Assembly: GCF_036053395.1 (NCBI RefSeq)
Contig: NZ_CP107942.1
Coordinates: 8,512,501-8,576,500, forward strand
DNA length: 64,000 nucleotides
Source of the DNA: Actinoplanes sp. NBC_00393
Lineage (GTDB): Bacteria > Actinomycetota > Actinomycetes > Mycobacteriales > Micromonosporaceae
Reading direction: 5' to 3'
Positions 39,176 to 48,252 of the stretch are shown here, one piece after another. Under the pieces are notes generated by a model. The model saw only the letters and a program-made list of their open reading frames with translations. It did not search any database and was not told where the DNA came from. The translations under genes were made by a program, and so were the position numbers. Position 1 is the first letter of the stretch; the number at the start of each line of letters is the position of its first letter.

Positions 39176-40909
39176 TTACCCGACCTCCGTAGTGATTACA
39201 CCCGCGATGTCCACAAGGGGCACTTCTTGTCGTGTTCCGGTACGTCGATCGCGTAACTCGGCGTAGCCGTCAGCGAGTCGGCGGCCGACAACGACCGAGC
39301 GGGGGATGCCGATGAGTTCGGCGTCGGTGAACTTCACGCCGGCCGACACGTTGGGCCGGTCGTCGACCAGGACGCGGACGCCGGCCCGGGACAGGGTGGC
39401 GCCGAGTTGGAGGGCGGCTTCGACCTGGCCGTCGCGGCCGGCGGCCACGATGTGCACATCGGCCGGGGCGATCGTGGCCGGCCAGATCAGTCCACGGTCG
39501 TCGTGATGTTGTTCGGCGATCGCGGCCACCGCCCGGGAGACGCCGATGCCGTAGCAGCCCATGGTGGGCCGCACCGGTTTACCGTCCGCACCCAGCACGT
39601 CGACAGCGAAGGCGTCCGTGTAGCGGCGGCCGAGCTGGAAGATGTGTCCGATTTCGATACCCCGGCGGATGGTGAGCGCACCGGTGCCGCAGGCCGGGCA
39701 GGGCTCGCCGGCGCGTACGTCGGCGGCCTCGATCGGACCGTCCGGTGTGAAGTCGCGGCCGGCGACCACGTTGGTGGCGTGCCGGCCGGGCTCGTTGGCG
39801 CCGGTCAGCCAGGCCGTGCCAGGAGCGACGCGGGGGTCGGCCCGGTACCGGATCTTGATGTTCTGCGGGCCGATGTAGCCCTTCACCAGGTCAGGCCGCG
39901 ACGCGAAGTCGTCGAAGAGGGTGGCGGTGGCCGGCGCCAGAACGGCGTTGAGCCGCTTGAGGTCCACCTCGCGGTCGCCGGGCACACCGATGGCGAGCAG
40001 CTCGTCCTCGGTGCCGGGGCGATGCACGGTCACCACGACGTTCTTCAGGGTGTCCGCCGCGGTCCAGTCAGTACGCCCAGCCAGCGCCTGGGTATTGGCG
40101 AACTCCACCAGCGACGCGATCGTGGGCGTGCCCGGGGTGTCATGCACCTCCAGGGGAGGCGCGGCCACGGGCTGCGCAGCCGGCACCGGTGTGACGACCG
40201 CCTCGGTGTTGGCCGCGTAGTCGCAGGCTGTGCACCCGACGAACGTGTCCTCGCCGACCTCGGCCGTCGCCAGGAACTCCTCGGAGGCCGAGCCGCCCAT
40301 CGCCCCCGACACAGCGGAGACGATCGTGTGCGCCAGCCCCAGCCGTTCGAAGATGCGCTGGTAGGCGGCGCGCATCCGCCCGTACGCCTCAGTCAGCCCG
40401 GCCTCGGAGAGGTCGAACGAATAGGCGTCCTTCATCAGGAACTCGCGGCCGCGCAGCAGGCCGCCGCGGGGCCGGGCCTCGTCCCGGAACTTGGTCTGAA
40501 TCTGGAAGAGCAGCAGCGGAAAGTCCCGATAGGACCCGGTGATGTCCTGCACGAGCAGGGTGAACATCTCCTCGTGGGTGGGCGCGAGCAGATAGTCGGC
40601 GCCGCGCCGGTCCGTCAGGGTGAAGATGTCGTCGCCGTACTCCGTCCAGCGGCCGGTGGTCTCGTAGGGCTCACGTGGCAGCAGCGCGGGAAACAGGACC
40701 TCCTGCCCGCCGGCGGCCGCCATCTCCTCCCGGACCACGTGGGTGATCCGGTCCAGCACCAGCTTGCCGAGTGGGAGCCAGGTGTAGCTGCCCGGCGCCG
40801 AGCGGCGGACGAAACCGGCGCGCAGCAGGAGCCGGTGGCTCGGCACCTCCGCGTCCGCCGGCTCCTCGCGCAGAGTCTTGAGCAGCAGGCTGGACATCCG
40901 TAGCAGCAT
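39176..40909 (-). CDS. proS: Prolyl-tRNA synthetase
   Basis: A 577-residue class II synthetase of the bacterial type. It has motif 1 near [27 protein letters not shown], motif 2 [26 protein letters not shown], the editing insertion (~230-400), and motif 3 with [17 protein letters not shown]. The C-terminal anticodon-binding domain ends with the [10 protein letters not shown] and REVPLVDI segments. It charges tRNA-Pro. ATG at 40909, with a second Met four residues in. Divergent from the SGNH hydrolase gene. Confidence 0.98.
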   Translation of the reverse strand: MLLRMSSLLLKTLREEPADAEVPSHRLLLRAGFVRRSAPGSYTWLPLGKLVLDRITHVVREEMAAAGGQEVLFPALLPREPYETTGRWTEYGDDIFTLTDRRGADYLLAPTHEEMFTLLVQDITGSYRDFPLLLFQIQTKFRDEARPRGGLLRGREFLMKDAYSFDLSEAGLTEAYGRMRAAYQRIFERLGLAHTIVSAVSGAMGGSASEEFLATAEVGEDTFVGCTACDYAANTEAVVTPVPAAQPVAAPPLEVHDTPGTPTIASLVEFANTQALAGRTDWTAADTLKNVVVTVHRPGTEDELLAIGVPGDREVDLKRLNAVLAPATATLFDDFASRPDLVKGYIGPQNIKIRYRADPRVAPGTAWLTGANEPGRHATNVVAGRDFTPDGPIEAADVRAGEPCPACGTGALTIRRGIEIGHIFQLGRRYTDAFAVDVLGADGKPVRPTMGCYGIGVSRAVAAIAEQHHDDRGLIWPATIAPADVHIVAAGRDGQVEAALQLGATLSRAGVRVLVDDRPNVSAGVKFTDAELIGIPRSVVVGRRLADGYAELRDRRTGTRQEVPLVDIAGVITTEVG

Positions 40910-41043
40910 GGTCCCCGAGCCTAGGCACCGGGTACGACGAAAGCATCCGCATAAACCCGTGTCGCCAGCATCACGTTACGTTCGCTCCGCGTCCGGTGGA
41001 AAACTGACCAGGCAACCAAGCTGAACAGACGTTAGGGGGCGGC

Positions 41044-41814
41044 ATGGCCTGGCGCAGCTTCGTGGCGATGGGTGACAGCTTCACCGAGGGCATGTGCGAC
41101 GAGTATCCGGACGGCACCTTCCGGGGCTGGGCCGATCTGGTCGCCACCCGGCTCGCCGTCGACTCCGGACCCGACTTCGGCTATGCGAATCTCGCGATCC
41201 GCGGCCGGCTTCTGGACCAGGTGCTCACCGAGCAGCTCGAGCCGACCCTGGCCATGCGGCCCGACCTCGTGAGTTTCGCGGCCGGCGGCAACGACATCCT
41301 GCGGCCCCGGGCGGACGTCGCCGGGCTGCTCCGCCGCGCCGAGCGGGCCATCGAGCAGATCCGGGCGGCCGGCGCCGACGTGGTGGTCTTCCGGTTCGCC
41401 GATGTGGCGGCACACATCCCGGGCGGGCAACGGATGATCGCTCCACGGGCGGCGCTGCTCAACGACGGCATCCGGGACATCGCCGAGCGGCACGGCGCCC
41501 ACCTGATCGACCTCTTCGCCGACGCCGCGTTCCTGCACCGCAGCATGTGGAGTGCGGATCGGCTGCACCTGTCCGAGCTGGGGCACCGCCGGGTGGCCGG
41601 TCACGTGCTGAACTCGCTGGGAGTCGGTGTCGACGAGGACTGGATGCTGGTCCCACCGGCACCGCAGCCGACGCCGTGGCGGCTGGCCCGCAGCGCCGAC
41701 CTGAAGTGGGCGCGCGAGCATCTCGCGCCGTGGGTCGGCCGGCACCTTCGCGGTCAGTCCTCGGGCGACTTCATCACGGCCAAGCGTCCCGTGCTGGCCC
41801 CGATCAGTGAGTAG
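41044..41814 (+). CDS. SGNH/GDSL hydrolase
   Basis: A 256-residue esterase-like protein. Block I is FVAMGDSFTEG with nucleophile Ser12; a following Gly lies in the AIRGR block; block III is FAAGGNDIL; and the Asp-x-x-His of block V is SADRLHLSELGH. There is no signal peptide, so it is probably cytoplasmic. AGGGGG precedes the ATG. Nine bp separate it from sseA. Confidence 0.92.
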   Translation: MAWRSFVAMGDSFTEGMCDEYPDGTFRGWADLVATRLAVDSGPDFGYANLAIRGRLLDQVLTEQLEPTLAMRPDLVSFAAGGNDILRPRADVAGLLRRAERAIEQIRAAGADVVVFRFADVAAHIPGGQRMIAPRAALLNDGIRDIAERHGAHLIDLFADAAFLHRSMWSADRLHLSELGHRRVAGHVLNSLGVGVDEDWMLVPPAPQPTPWRLARSADLKWAREHLAPWVGRHLRGQSSGDFITAKRPVLAPISE

Positions 41815-41823
41815 GAGGCTAGC

Positions 41824-42732
41824 GTGACAGGCATGTCCGTTCCGAATGATCCGGCGCAGGCGCTGCAGGCGTACGCGCATCCCGACAAACTGGTCACCAC
41901 CGAGTGGCTCGCCGCGAATCTGGACACACCAGGCCTGGTCATCGTCGAATCGGACGAGGACGTGCTGCTCTACGACACCGGTCACATCCCGGGCGCGGTC
42001 AAGGTGGACTGGCACCTCGAGCTCAACGACCAGCTCACCCGCGACTACCTGGACCCGGCCGCGTTCGCCGCGATGTGCGAGGCGAAGGGCATCGGCCGCG
42101 ACGACACGATCGTGTTCTACGGCGACAACTTCAACTGGTGGGCGGCGTACGCGCTCTGGGTCTTCAGTCTCTTCGGTCACCGTGACGTGCGGCTGCTGGA
42201 TGGCGGCCGGCAGAAGTGGGCGGCCGAGGGACGGGAGCTGACCCGGGAGAAGACGGTCCGGCCGACCGCGGAGTACCCGGTGCCGGTCCGCAACGACGCC
42301 GAGATCCGGGCGTTCCGGGATCAGGTCATGGGGCACATCGCCAGCGGGCGGCCGCTGGTCGACGTGCGGTCGCCGCAGGAGTACACCGGTGAGCTGACGC
42401 ACATGGCGGCGTACCCGCAGGAGGGCGCGCTGCGTGGCGGCCACATCCCGGGCGCGGTCAGCAAGCCGTGGAAGTCGGCGGCGAACGAGGACGGCAGCTT
42501 CAAGTCGCAGGACGAGCTGACCAAGATCTACCGGGACGAGCTCGGCCTGGAGTCGGCGGACGACATCATCGCCTACTGCCGGATCGGCGAGCGGTCGTCG
42601 CACACCTGGTTCGTGCTGCACCACCTGCTCGGATATCCGCAGGTGCGCAACTACGACGGCTCCTGGACCGAGTGGGGAAACCTGGTCCGGGCGCCGATCG
42701 TTCGCGGCACCGAACCCGGCGGATTGAGTTGA
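41824..42732 (+). CDS. sseA: Thiosulfate/3-mercaptopyruvate sulfurtransferase (rhodanese)
   Basis: A 302-residue tandem-rhodanese enzyme that moves sulfane sulfur to an acceptor. The N-terminal domain is inactive: its loop FYGDNFNWW lacks Cys. The C-terminal domain has the active-site loop [11 protein letters not shown], with Cys at about residue 252. [10 protein letters not shown] and GHIPGAV are family motifs. GTG at 41824 with GGAGG 6 nt upstream; an internal ATG lies at 41836. Confidence 0.95.
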   Translation: MTGMSVPNDPAQALQAYAHPDKLVTTEWLAANLDTPGLVIVESDEDVLLYDTGHIPGAVKVDWHLELNDQLTRDYLDPAAFAAMCEAKGIGRDDTIVFYGDNFNWWAAYALWVFSLFGHRDVRLLDGGRQKWAAEGRELTREKTVRPTAEYPVPVRNDAEIRAFRDQVMGHIASGRPLVDVRSPQEYTGELTHMAAYPQEGALRGGHIPGAVSKPWKSAANEDGSFKSQDELTKIYRDELGLESADDIIAYCRIGERSSHTWFVLHHLLGYPQVRNYDGSWTEWGNLVRAPIVRGTEPGGLS

Positions 42733-42742
42733 TCTAGCGAAA

Positions 42743-42784
42743 CGGGCGAGAAACTGTCGGGGGTTCCCGGTACTTTCTCGCCCG
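42743..42784 (+). promoter_or_regulatory. Hairpin overlapping the HSP90 start codon
   Basis: CGGGCGAGAAA at 42743-42753 pairs perfectly with TTTCTCGCCCG at 42774-42784 across a 20-nt loop. The last base of the right arm is the first base of the GTG start. It may be the sseA terminator, a translation-controlling leader, or both. Confidence 0.6.
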
Positions 42785-44520
42785 TGAGCAACACGTTCCA
42801 GGTCGATCTCCGGGGCATCGTCGATCTGCTCAGTCACCACCTCTACGCGAGCCCACGCGTCTACATCCGCGAGCTCCTGCAGAACGCCGTCGATGCGATC
42901 ACGGCGGTCGGCCCGGAGCACGCCGGCCAGGTGGAGATCGTCACCGGCGACACCCTGCGGATCAGTGACAACGGCATCGGGCTCACCGAGGCGCAGGTGC
43001 ACGAGCTGCTGGCCACGATCGGCCGCAGTTCGAAACGGGACGAGCTGGGTTTCGCCCGCCACGAGTTCCTCGGCCAGTTCGGCATCGGGCTGCTCTCCTG
43101 CTTCATGGTGGCCGACGAGATCCGGGTGCACACCCGCCGCGAGGGCGCTCCGGCAGTGCTCTGGACCGGTTACTCCGACGGGCGCTACGACGTGGGCCCC
43201 GGCCCTGAGCGCGAGCCCGGCACGACGGTCACCCTGCTGCCGCGCCGCGGCTCCGAGCATTTCTTGATCGGTACGACGGTGACCGAGCTCGCCACGCTGT
43301 ACGGCTCGCTGCTCCCCGTCGAGGTGACGGTTGACGGCCGTCTGATCACCGGTGGCGGGTTGCCCTGGGACCTGCCGCCGCAGTCCCGCGCGACATATGC
43401 GGAGGAGATCCTCGGCTTCCGCCCGTTCGACATGATCGAGCTGAACGTTCCGGCGGCCGGCCTCAGCGGCGCCGCGTTCGTGCTGCCCACCCCGGTCAAC
43501 CCGGCGAGCCGCGGCGGACACCGCGTCTACCTGAAGCGGATGCTGCTCGCCGAGAGCGTCGAGGGTCTGCTTCCGGAGTGGGCGTTCTTCGCCCGGTGCG
43601 TGGTGGACAGCTCCGAGTTGCGCCCGACCGCGAGCCGGGAGTCGCTCTACGACGACGGCCAGCTCGCCGAGACCCGGGAGGCCATCGCCGACCAGATCCG
43701 CGGCTGGCTGGTGCGGCTGTCGGCGACCGATCCGCGCCGCCTCGCCGACTTCCTGCGGGTGCACTACCTCGGTGTGAAAGCGCTGGCCCTGCACGACGAC
43801 GAGATGCTGCGCCTGGTCGAGCAGTGGTATCCGATGCAGACCAACATGGGCGAGGTCACCCTCGCCGAGTTCCGCGAGCGGTACGGGGTGTTGCGTTACG
43901 CCGCCACCGATGACGAGTTCCGGCAGCTCGCAGCCGTCGCCGCGGCCCAGGACGTGGGCGTCATCAACGGCGGCTTCGTCTACGACGCCGACCTGATCGA
44001 GCGGCTCGCCGCCACCGACCCGGAGATCCGGGCCGAGCGGCTGGACCCGGGCGATCTGGCCACCCGTTTCCTCCCGCTGGACGCGGAGGCCGAGCTGCGC
44101 CTGCGCCCGTTTTTGTCGGTGGCTCAGCGGCGGCTGGACAAGCTGGGTTGCGAGGTCGTGGTGCGAGCCTTCGACCCGGTCACCGTTCCGTCGCTCTACC
44201 TGGTGAGCCGGGCCGCTGCCTTCCGGGACGAGTTCACCGCGAGCCGCGACCAGGCCGATGACCTGTGGGGTGGGGTTCTGGACGCGCTGTCGCGTACGGT
44301 GCCGACTGACCGGCCCCAACTCGTGCTCAACCACCGCAATCCGCTGGTCCGCCGGGTCACCTCGCTCACCGACGCCGAGCTGGCCGGCCTCGCGGTGGAG
44401 TCGCTCTACGGCCAGGCCCTGATGCTCGGGCACCACCCGATCCGGCCGTCCGATGCCGCGCTGCTCACCACGTCGTTCCTCGGTCTGCTGGACCGGGCCG
44501 TTCCGGGGGAGGACTCCTGA
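42784..44520 (+). CDS. Short HSP90-family chaperone
   Basis: A 578-residue HtpG-like protein. The GHKL ATPase is complete: YIRELLQNAVDAI with the catalytic Glu and the Asn, RISDNGIGLT, GQFGIGLLSCFMVAD and GTTVTLL. The middle domain keeps the catalytic Arg in ELRPTASRESLYDD. It is shorter than typical HtpG (~620-640), and the C-terminal part does not obviously resemble the usual dimerisation domain. GTG start with no clear ribosome site and the start base inside a hairpin arm. The stop overlaps the TPR gene start (TGATG), so the two are coupled. Confidence 0.93.
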   Translation: MSNTFQVDLRGIVDLLSHHLYASPRVYIRELLQNAVDAITAVGPEHAGQVEIVTGDTLRISDNGIGLTEAQVHELLATIGRSSKRDELGFARHEFLGQFGIGLLSCFMVADEIRVHTRREGAPAVLWTGYSDGRYDVGPGPEREPGTTVTLLPRRGSEHFLIGTTVTELATLYGSLLPVEVTVDGRLITGGGLPWDLPPQSRATYAEEILGFRPFDMIELNVPAAGLSGAAFVLPTPVNPASRGGHRVYLKRMLLAESVEGLLPEWAFFARCVVDSSELRPTASRESLYDDGQLAETREAIADQIRGWLVRLSATDPRRLADFLRVHYLGVKALALHDDEMLRLVEQWYPMQTNMGEVTLAEFRERYGVLRYAATDDEFRQLAAVAAAQDVGVINGGFVYDADLIERLAATDPEIRAERLDPGDLATRFLPLDAEAELRLRPFLSVAQRRLDKLGCEVVVRAFDPVTVPSLYLVSRAAAFRDEFTASRDQADDLWGGVLDALSRTVPTDRPQLVLNHRNPLVRRVTSLTDAELAGLAVESLYGQALMLGHHPIRPSDAALLTTSFLGLLDRAVPGEDS

Positions 44521-47300
44521 TGAAGACCGCGGACGAGTTGTGGGACGTGCTGAAGCAGGCACACCAGTTGCCGTACGGGTCGGCGCAGATCGCCCTGGTC
44601 GAGCAGGTGCTCCGGCACGCCGACACGGCCGGTGACCCGGAGCTGGCGTTCCAGACCCGGCTGTTCGCCACGACGGCTTATGTCTACGGTGGCGAGCCGG
44701 TCAAGGCGTTCCCGACCTTCTCCTGGTGTGTGGGTGACTTCGACCGCAACCCCTCGCAGTACCACGAGAGGCGCATGCACAGCCTGTTGTGGCTGTTCAA
44801 GACGATGGTCAACTCACTGACCGACTTCCCCGAGGTGCCGCTCGCGCGGACCCGTGCCGTCCTCGACGACATGGAGCGGCGGTATAGGGAGCACGGCGCG
44901 GGCATGCAGGCGGTCTACAAGCACCGCTATCTGGTCGCCAAGCACGTCGGTCACCTCGACGAGGCCGACGGCTGGTTCGAGAAGTGGCAGGCCGCTCCCC
45001 GCGACTCGCTCTCCGACTGCGCGGGGTGCGATCCCACCACGCTGATCCGGCACCTCAACGCCCGCGGGCGGTTTGCCGAGGCGGTCGAGCGGGGCGTGGC
45101 GACGCTTGCCGAGGATCTGGACTGCACCGAGCAGCCGCAGGGTGTGCTCAGCCAGCTGATGGAGGCCTATCTGCAGGTCGGTCGGCTGGAGGAGGCGGCC
45201 GACGCGCATCGCCGGGCCTATCTGATCGAGCGGAACAATCTCGCCGATCTGTGGGGCATCGCGGGGCACATCCAGTTCTGTACGCGTACCGGGAACGAGC
45301 ATCGTGCGCTGGAGATCCTGCAGCGGCACATCGACTGGCTGGATCGCGCGCCGTCGCCGGCCGCGGCCATGCATTTCGCGGCCTCCGGTGCGGCCCTGCT
45401 GCGCCGGGTCACCGAGCGGGGCCACGGGGACGCGCCGATCCGCCGCAACGGCCGGGACGACGTCACCGCCGCCGAGCTGGCCGAGGAGCTCGCGACGGTT
45501 GCGACCGACTTGGCGGCGAAGTTCGACGCACGCAACGGCACCACCCACCAGAGCAAGCTCGTTGCGGAGAAGCTGACCGCCGAGCCGTACGGGGTGGAGC
45601 TGCCGCTGTCCGCAACGGCACGACGAGCCCCGGCGCCCGTACCGGCCGCGGAGCCACCCGCGCCGGTCGTGGTGCCCGAGGGTTCCGCCGCCGAGCTGCT
45701 GGAGCTGGCGGATCAGCACTGGGAACAGGATCGGGACGAGGAGTTGGCGGCCGTCCTGGACGCCTTCGACACCCGGTATCCGGAGCCGGATGACCCCGAG
45801 CAGGCCGCCCGGCTGTGGCGGGCACGCGGTCACCGACTGCGGCTGTCCGAGGACATCGACGGCGCTGTCGCGGCCTGGGAGCGGGCGAGCGGCCGGTATG
45901 CCGAGGTGGGCGACACCGCGGCGGTGAGCAAGCTGCGGGCCCGGATCGGTCTGGAGCGGGCCTTCGCCGGTGCACCCGAGGACGGGCTCGTCGCGGTCGA
46001 GGCGGACACCGCGTACCAGGACGAGCACGGCGAACCGCAGGACCGGGCCGCGGCCTGGCTGCGGCTTTCCCGGGTCTACCTGATGCTGGACCGGATCGAC
46101 GAGGCCAACGACGCGGCCGACCGGGCGGACCGGTGGATCGACCAGGTGGGCGAGCCACGCCGGCAGGCCCACCACGCGATGGTGCGGGCACAGACCCGGG
46201 CCGCGGCACACCGGCACGACGAGGCGCTCGAGGCGGCACGGGCCGGGTGGAAGTTCTTCCGTACACATGGGCCGGCGCGGATGAGTGCGTATGCAGCGGC
46301 GGTTCTCGGGCAACTCGCCGATGATCCGGCGGAGACGGTCGAGGCTCTCGACGAGACGCTGGCTGCGGGGCTGCCCGGGCCGGAGCTGACCGCGCGGGTG
46401 CATCGGGGGCGTGCGCTGATGCAGCTCGACCGGGCGGCTGAGGCGGTTCCGGATCTGGTCGAGGCGATTGCGCTCTGTGCCGAGCAAGGGCTGGACGAGG
46501 GTGGCGTCTTTGCTCGGCAGGATCTGGCTCAGGCGTACCGGTTGGCCGGGCGGCCGGCGGAAGCGGTCGAGGTGGCCGAGGAGGCGCTGCTCGGCTTCGA
46601 GCGCCTCGGGTTCACCGACCCGGCGAACGACACCAGGTTCCTGCTGGCCGGGCTCTACCGTGATCTCGGTGACACCGACCGTGCGCTGAGGCTCTACCGC
46701 GACCTGATCGAGTTGCTCGCCGACAATCCGGCCGGTCGCGGACAGATCGGTGAGCAGGCCGGGCAGGTCCTCTACGACCTGGACCGGGACAGCGAGGCGG
46801 CCCTGACCTTCCGGGCGGCCGGCGAGGCGCTGCGCGAGGCCGGTGATCTCGTCAGCGAGTTGCGGTTGCTGCGCCGCCGGGTGATGGCGCTCAACTATGC
46901 CGACGAGATGCCGGAAGCCGAGGAGGTGATCCGGCTCGCCGCACAGCGGTATGCCGAGCTCCCAGCCGAGTTGGCGGCCGAGCCGGGCGTGCGCTGGGGG
47001 CAGTCGATCTTCGCGTTCGAGGTCGGTAACCTGCTGATGCGCCGGGGCCGGTTCGCGGACGCGGTGCCGCATCTGCGCGGGGCCCCGGAGCGGTTGCGCG
47101 AGATCGGCGCTGGGGACGACGCCGACCGGGTGGCGGGGATGCTGGCCGAGGCGTTGCTGCGGTCCGGTGCGCCGGACGATGCGGTCGAGTTGCTCGGCGA
47201 TCTGCTGGAGAACATGCGACCGGATGCTCCGACCCGGGAGATGGCTGCCGATCTGTACGCCGAGGCGAAGGAAGCCGCAAATCGGCTGAACGACCGTTAA
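44520..47300 (+). CDS. Large tetratricopeptide-repeat protein, partner of the HSP90 gene
   Basis: A 926-residue, mostly helical protein with many TPR-like pairs, for example GRFAEAVERGVATLAE, GRLEEAADAHRRAYLIE, RIDEANDAADRAD, GRPAEAVEVAEEALLGFERLG, GDTDRALRLYRDLIELL and GRFADAVPHLRGAPERLREIG. A Pro/Ala linker near residues 365-385 splits an N-terminal and a C-terminal TPR array. There is no signal peptide or membrane span. One-base overlap with the HSP90 gene implies joint production; TPR proteins are common HSP90 co-chaperones, so an adaptor role is inferred. Confidence 0.88.
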   Translation: MKTADELWDVLKQAHQLPYGSAQIALVEQVLRHADTAGDPELAFQTRLFATTAYVYGGEPVKAFPTFSWCVGDFDRNPSQYHERRMHSLLWLFKTMVNSLTDFPEVPLARTRAVLDDMERRYREHGAGMQAVYKHRYLVAKHVGHLDEADGWFEKWQAAPRDSLSDCAGCDPTTLIRHLNARGRFAEAVERGVATLAEDLDCTEQPQGVLSQLMEAYLQVGRLEEAADAHRRAYLIERNNLADLWGIAGHIQFCTRTGNEHRALEILQRHIDWLDRAPSPAAAMHFAASGAALLRRVTERGHGDAPIRRNGRDDVTAAELAEELATVATDLAAKFDARNGTTHQSKLVAEKLTAEPYGVELPLSATARRAPAPVPAAEPPAPVVVPEGSAAELLELADQHWEQDRDEELAAVLDAFDTRYPEPDDPEQAARLWRARGHRLRLSEDIDGAVAAWERASGRYAEVGDTAAVSKLRARIGLERAFAGAPEDGLVAVEADTAYQDEHGEPQDRAAAWLRLSRVYLMLDRIDEANDAADRADRWIDQVGEPRRQAHHAMVRAQTRAAAHRHDEALEAARAGWKFFRTHGPARMSAYAAAVLGQLADDPAETVEALDETLAAGLPGPELTARVHRGRALMQLDRAAEAVPDLVEAIALCAEQGLDEGGVFARQDLAQAYRLAGRPAEAVEVAEEALLGFERLGFTDPANDTRFLLAGLYRDLGDTDRALRLYRDLIELLADNPAGRGQIGEQAGQVLYDLDRDSEAALTFRAAGEALREAGDLVSELRLLRRRVMALNYADEMPEAEEVIRLAAQRYAELPAELAAEPGVRWGQSIFAFEVGNLLMRRGRFADAVPHLRGAPERLREIGAGDDADRVAGMLAEALLRSGAPDDAVELLGDLLENMRPDAPTREMAADLYAEAKEAANRLNDR

Positions 47301-47332
47301 GCATCGGCTTGACATCGGGTTACAGTTGCCGG

Positions 47333-47938
47333 GTGACGACGGTAGATCAGCGGCACCGGACCACCCCGCCGGCGCCCCGGCGGCGGTCACGCCGCGACGA
47401 AATCCTGGAAATCGCGGTGGGACTGTTCGCGTCCCGCGGCTACCACGGTGTGTCGATGGACGACATCGGCTCCGCTGCCGGCGTCACCGGCCCAGCCCTC
47501 TATCACCACTTCGCCGGTAAGGAGGCGATGCTGGTCGCCGCGCTGATCCCGGTCAGCGAGAGCCTGCTGGAGGGCGGGCAGGAGCGGGTGGCCCGGCATC
47601 CCGACGACGCCGAGGCAGCGCTCGCCGACCTGATCGATTTCCATGTGGACTTCGCGCTGGCCAACCCGGCGGTGATCGCTCTGCACCTGCACGAGCTGGA
47701 CCGGCTGCCGGAAGAGCCGCGCCGCCAGATCCGCCGCCTGCAGCGCCTCTACGTCGAGGAGTGGGTGGCGGTGCTGTCCCGGGTGCGGCCCGAGCTGGAT
47801 GCGCCGGAGGCCCGGGTGCTGGCGCATGCCGCGTTCGGCCTCATGAACTCGACGCCGTTCCTGGGCGGCGAGGTGGAGCGGCGCCGGCGGGCTGACCTGC
47901 TGCGCGACGCGACGATGCACGCGCTGACCGGGCACTGA
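47333..47938 (+). CDS. TetR/AcrR-family transcriptional regulator
   Basis: A 201-residue repressor. The N-terminal helix-turn-helix is clear (RDEILEIAVGLFASRGYHGVSMDDIGSAAGVTGPALYHHFAGKEAML). The C-terminal ligand domain is of the type seen in regulators of acyl-CoA and fatty-acid genes. GTG at 47333; an in-frame start at 47309 is possible. Its position ahead of the biotin carboxylase and HMG-CoA lyase genes suggests it controls this catabolic cluster. A TAACG-based palindrome upstream of the carboxyltransferase gene is a candidate operator. Confidence 0.92.
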   Translation: MTTVDQRHRTTPPAPRRRSRRDEILEIAVGLFASRGYHGVSMDDIGSAAGVTGPALYHHFAGKEAMLVAALIPVSESLLEGGQERVARHPDDAEAALADLIDFHVDFALANPAVIALHLHELDRLPEEPRRQIRRLQRLYVEEWVAVLSRVRPELDAPEARVLAHAAFGLMNSTPFLGGEVERRRRADLLRDATMHALTGH

Positions 47939-48252
47939 GCCGGAGGCCCGCCAAGGCTTGGGCCGGTCAAATGCTCGGTGCGGGCCGGGAGTAGCCGCGG
48001 GCCCGTGAAGAAGGACCGGGCGGCACGGTGAGCGGCCGGGCCGGAGTGCGGCCGCGAAGTGGCGGAAGTGCGGCCGCGGGGTCAGTGAGCGGCGCAAGGT
48101 AGAAACAGCAAGGCAGGAACAGCAAGGCAGGAACAGCAAGGCAGGGCGTGGCTGCCGGGCAGCCACGTAGATCGCCGGCCCGGGTGGCCACAAGCGGCCC
48201 GAGCAGGCAGGGGAGCGCCCACAAGGCGGACGGACCGACAGAAAGAGCATCA
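47939..48252. other. Spacer upstream of the biotin carboxylase gene
   Basis: A 314-bp gap without a gene. It contains a perfect triple 14-bp repeat at 48104-48145 and is otherwise unremarkable; promoter elements were not identified. Confidence 0.55.
48104..48145. repeat. 14-bp tandem repeat, 3 perfect copies
   Basis: AACAGCAAGGCAGG at 48104, 48118 and 48132, about 110 bp before the biotin carboxylase start. Confidence 0.95.

Noticed and set aside
41032..44562. An 1176-codon antisense frame over the SGNH, sseA and HSP90 genes
   Set aside because: It spans three well-supported genes and their gaps with no domain of its own.
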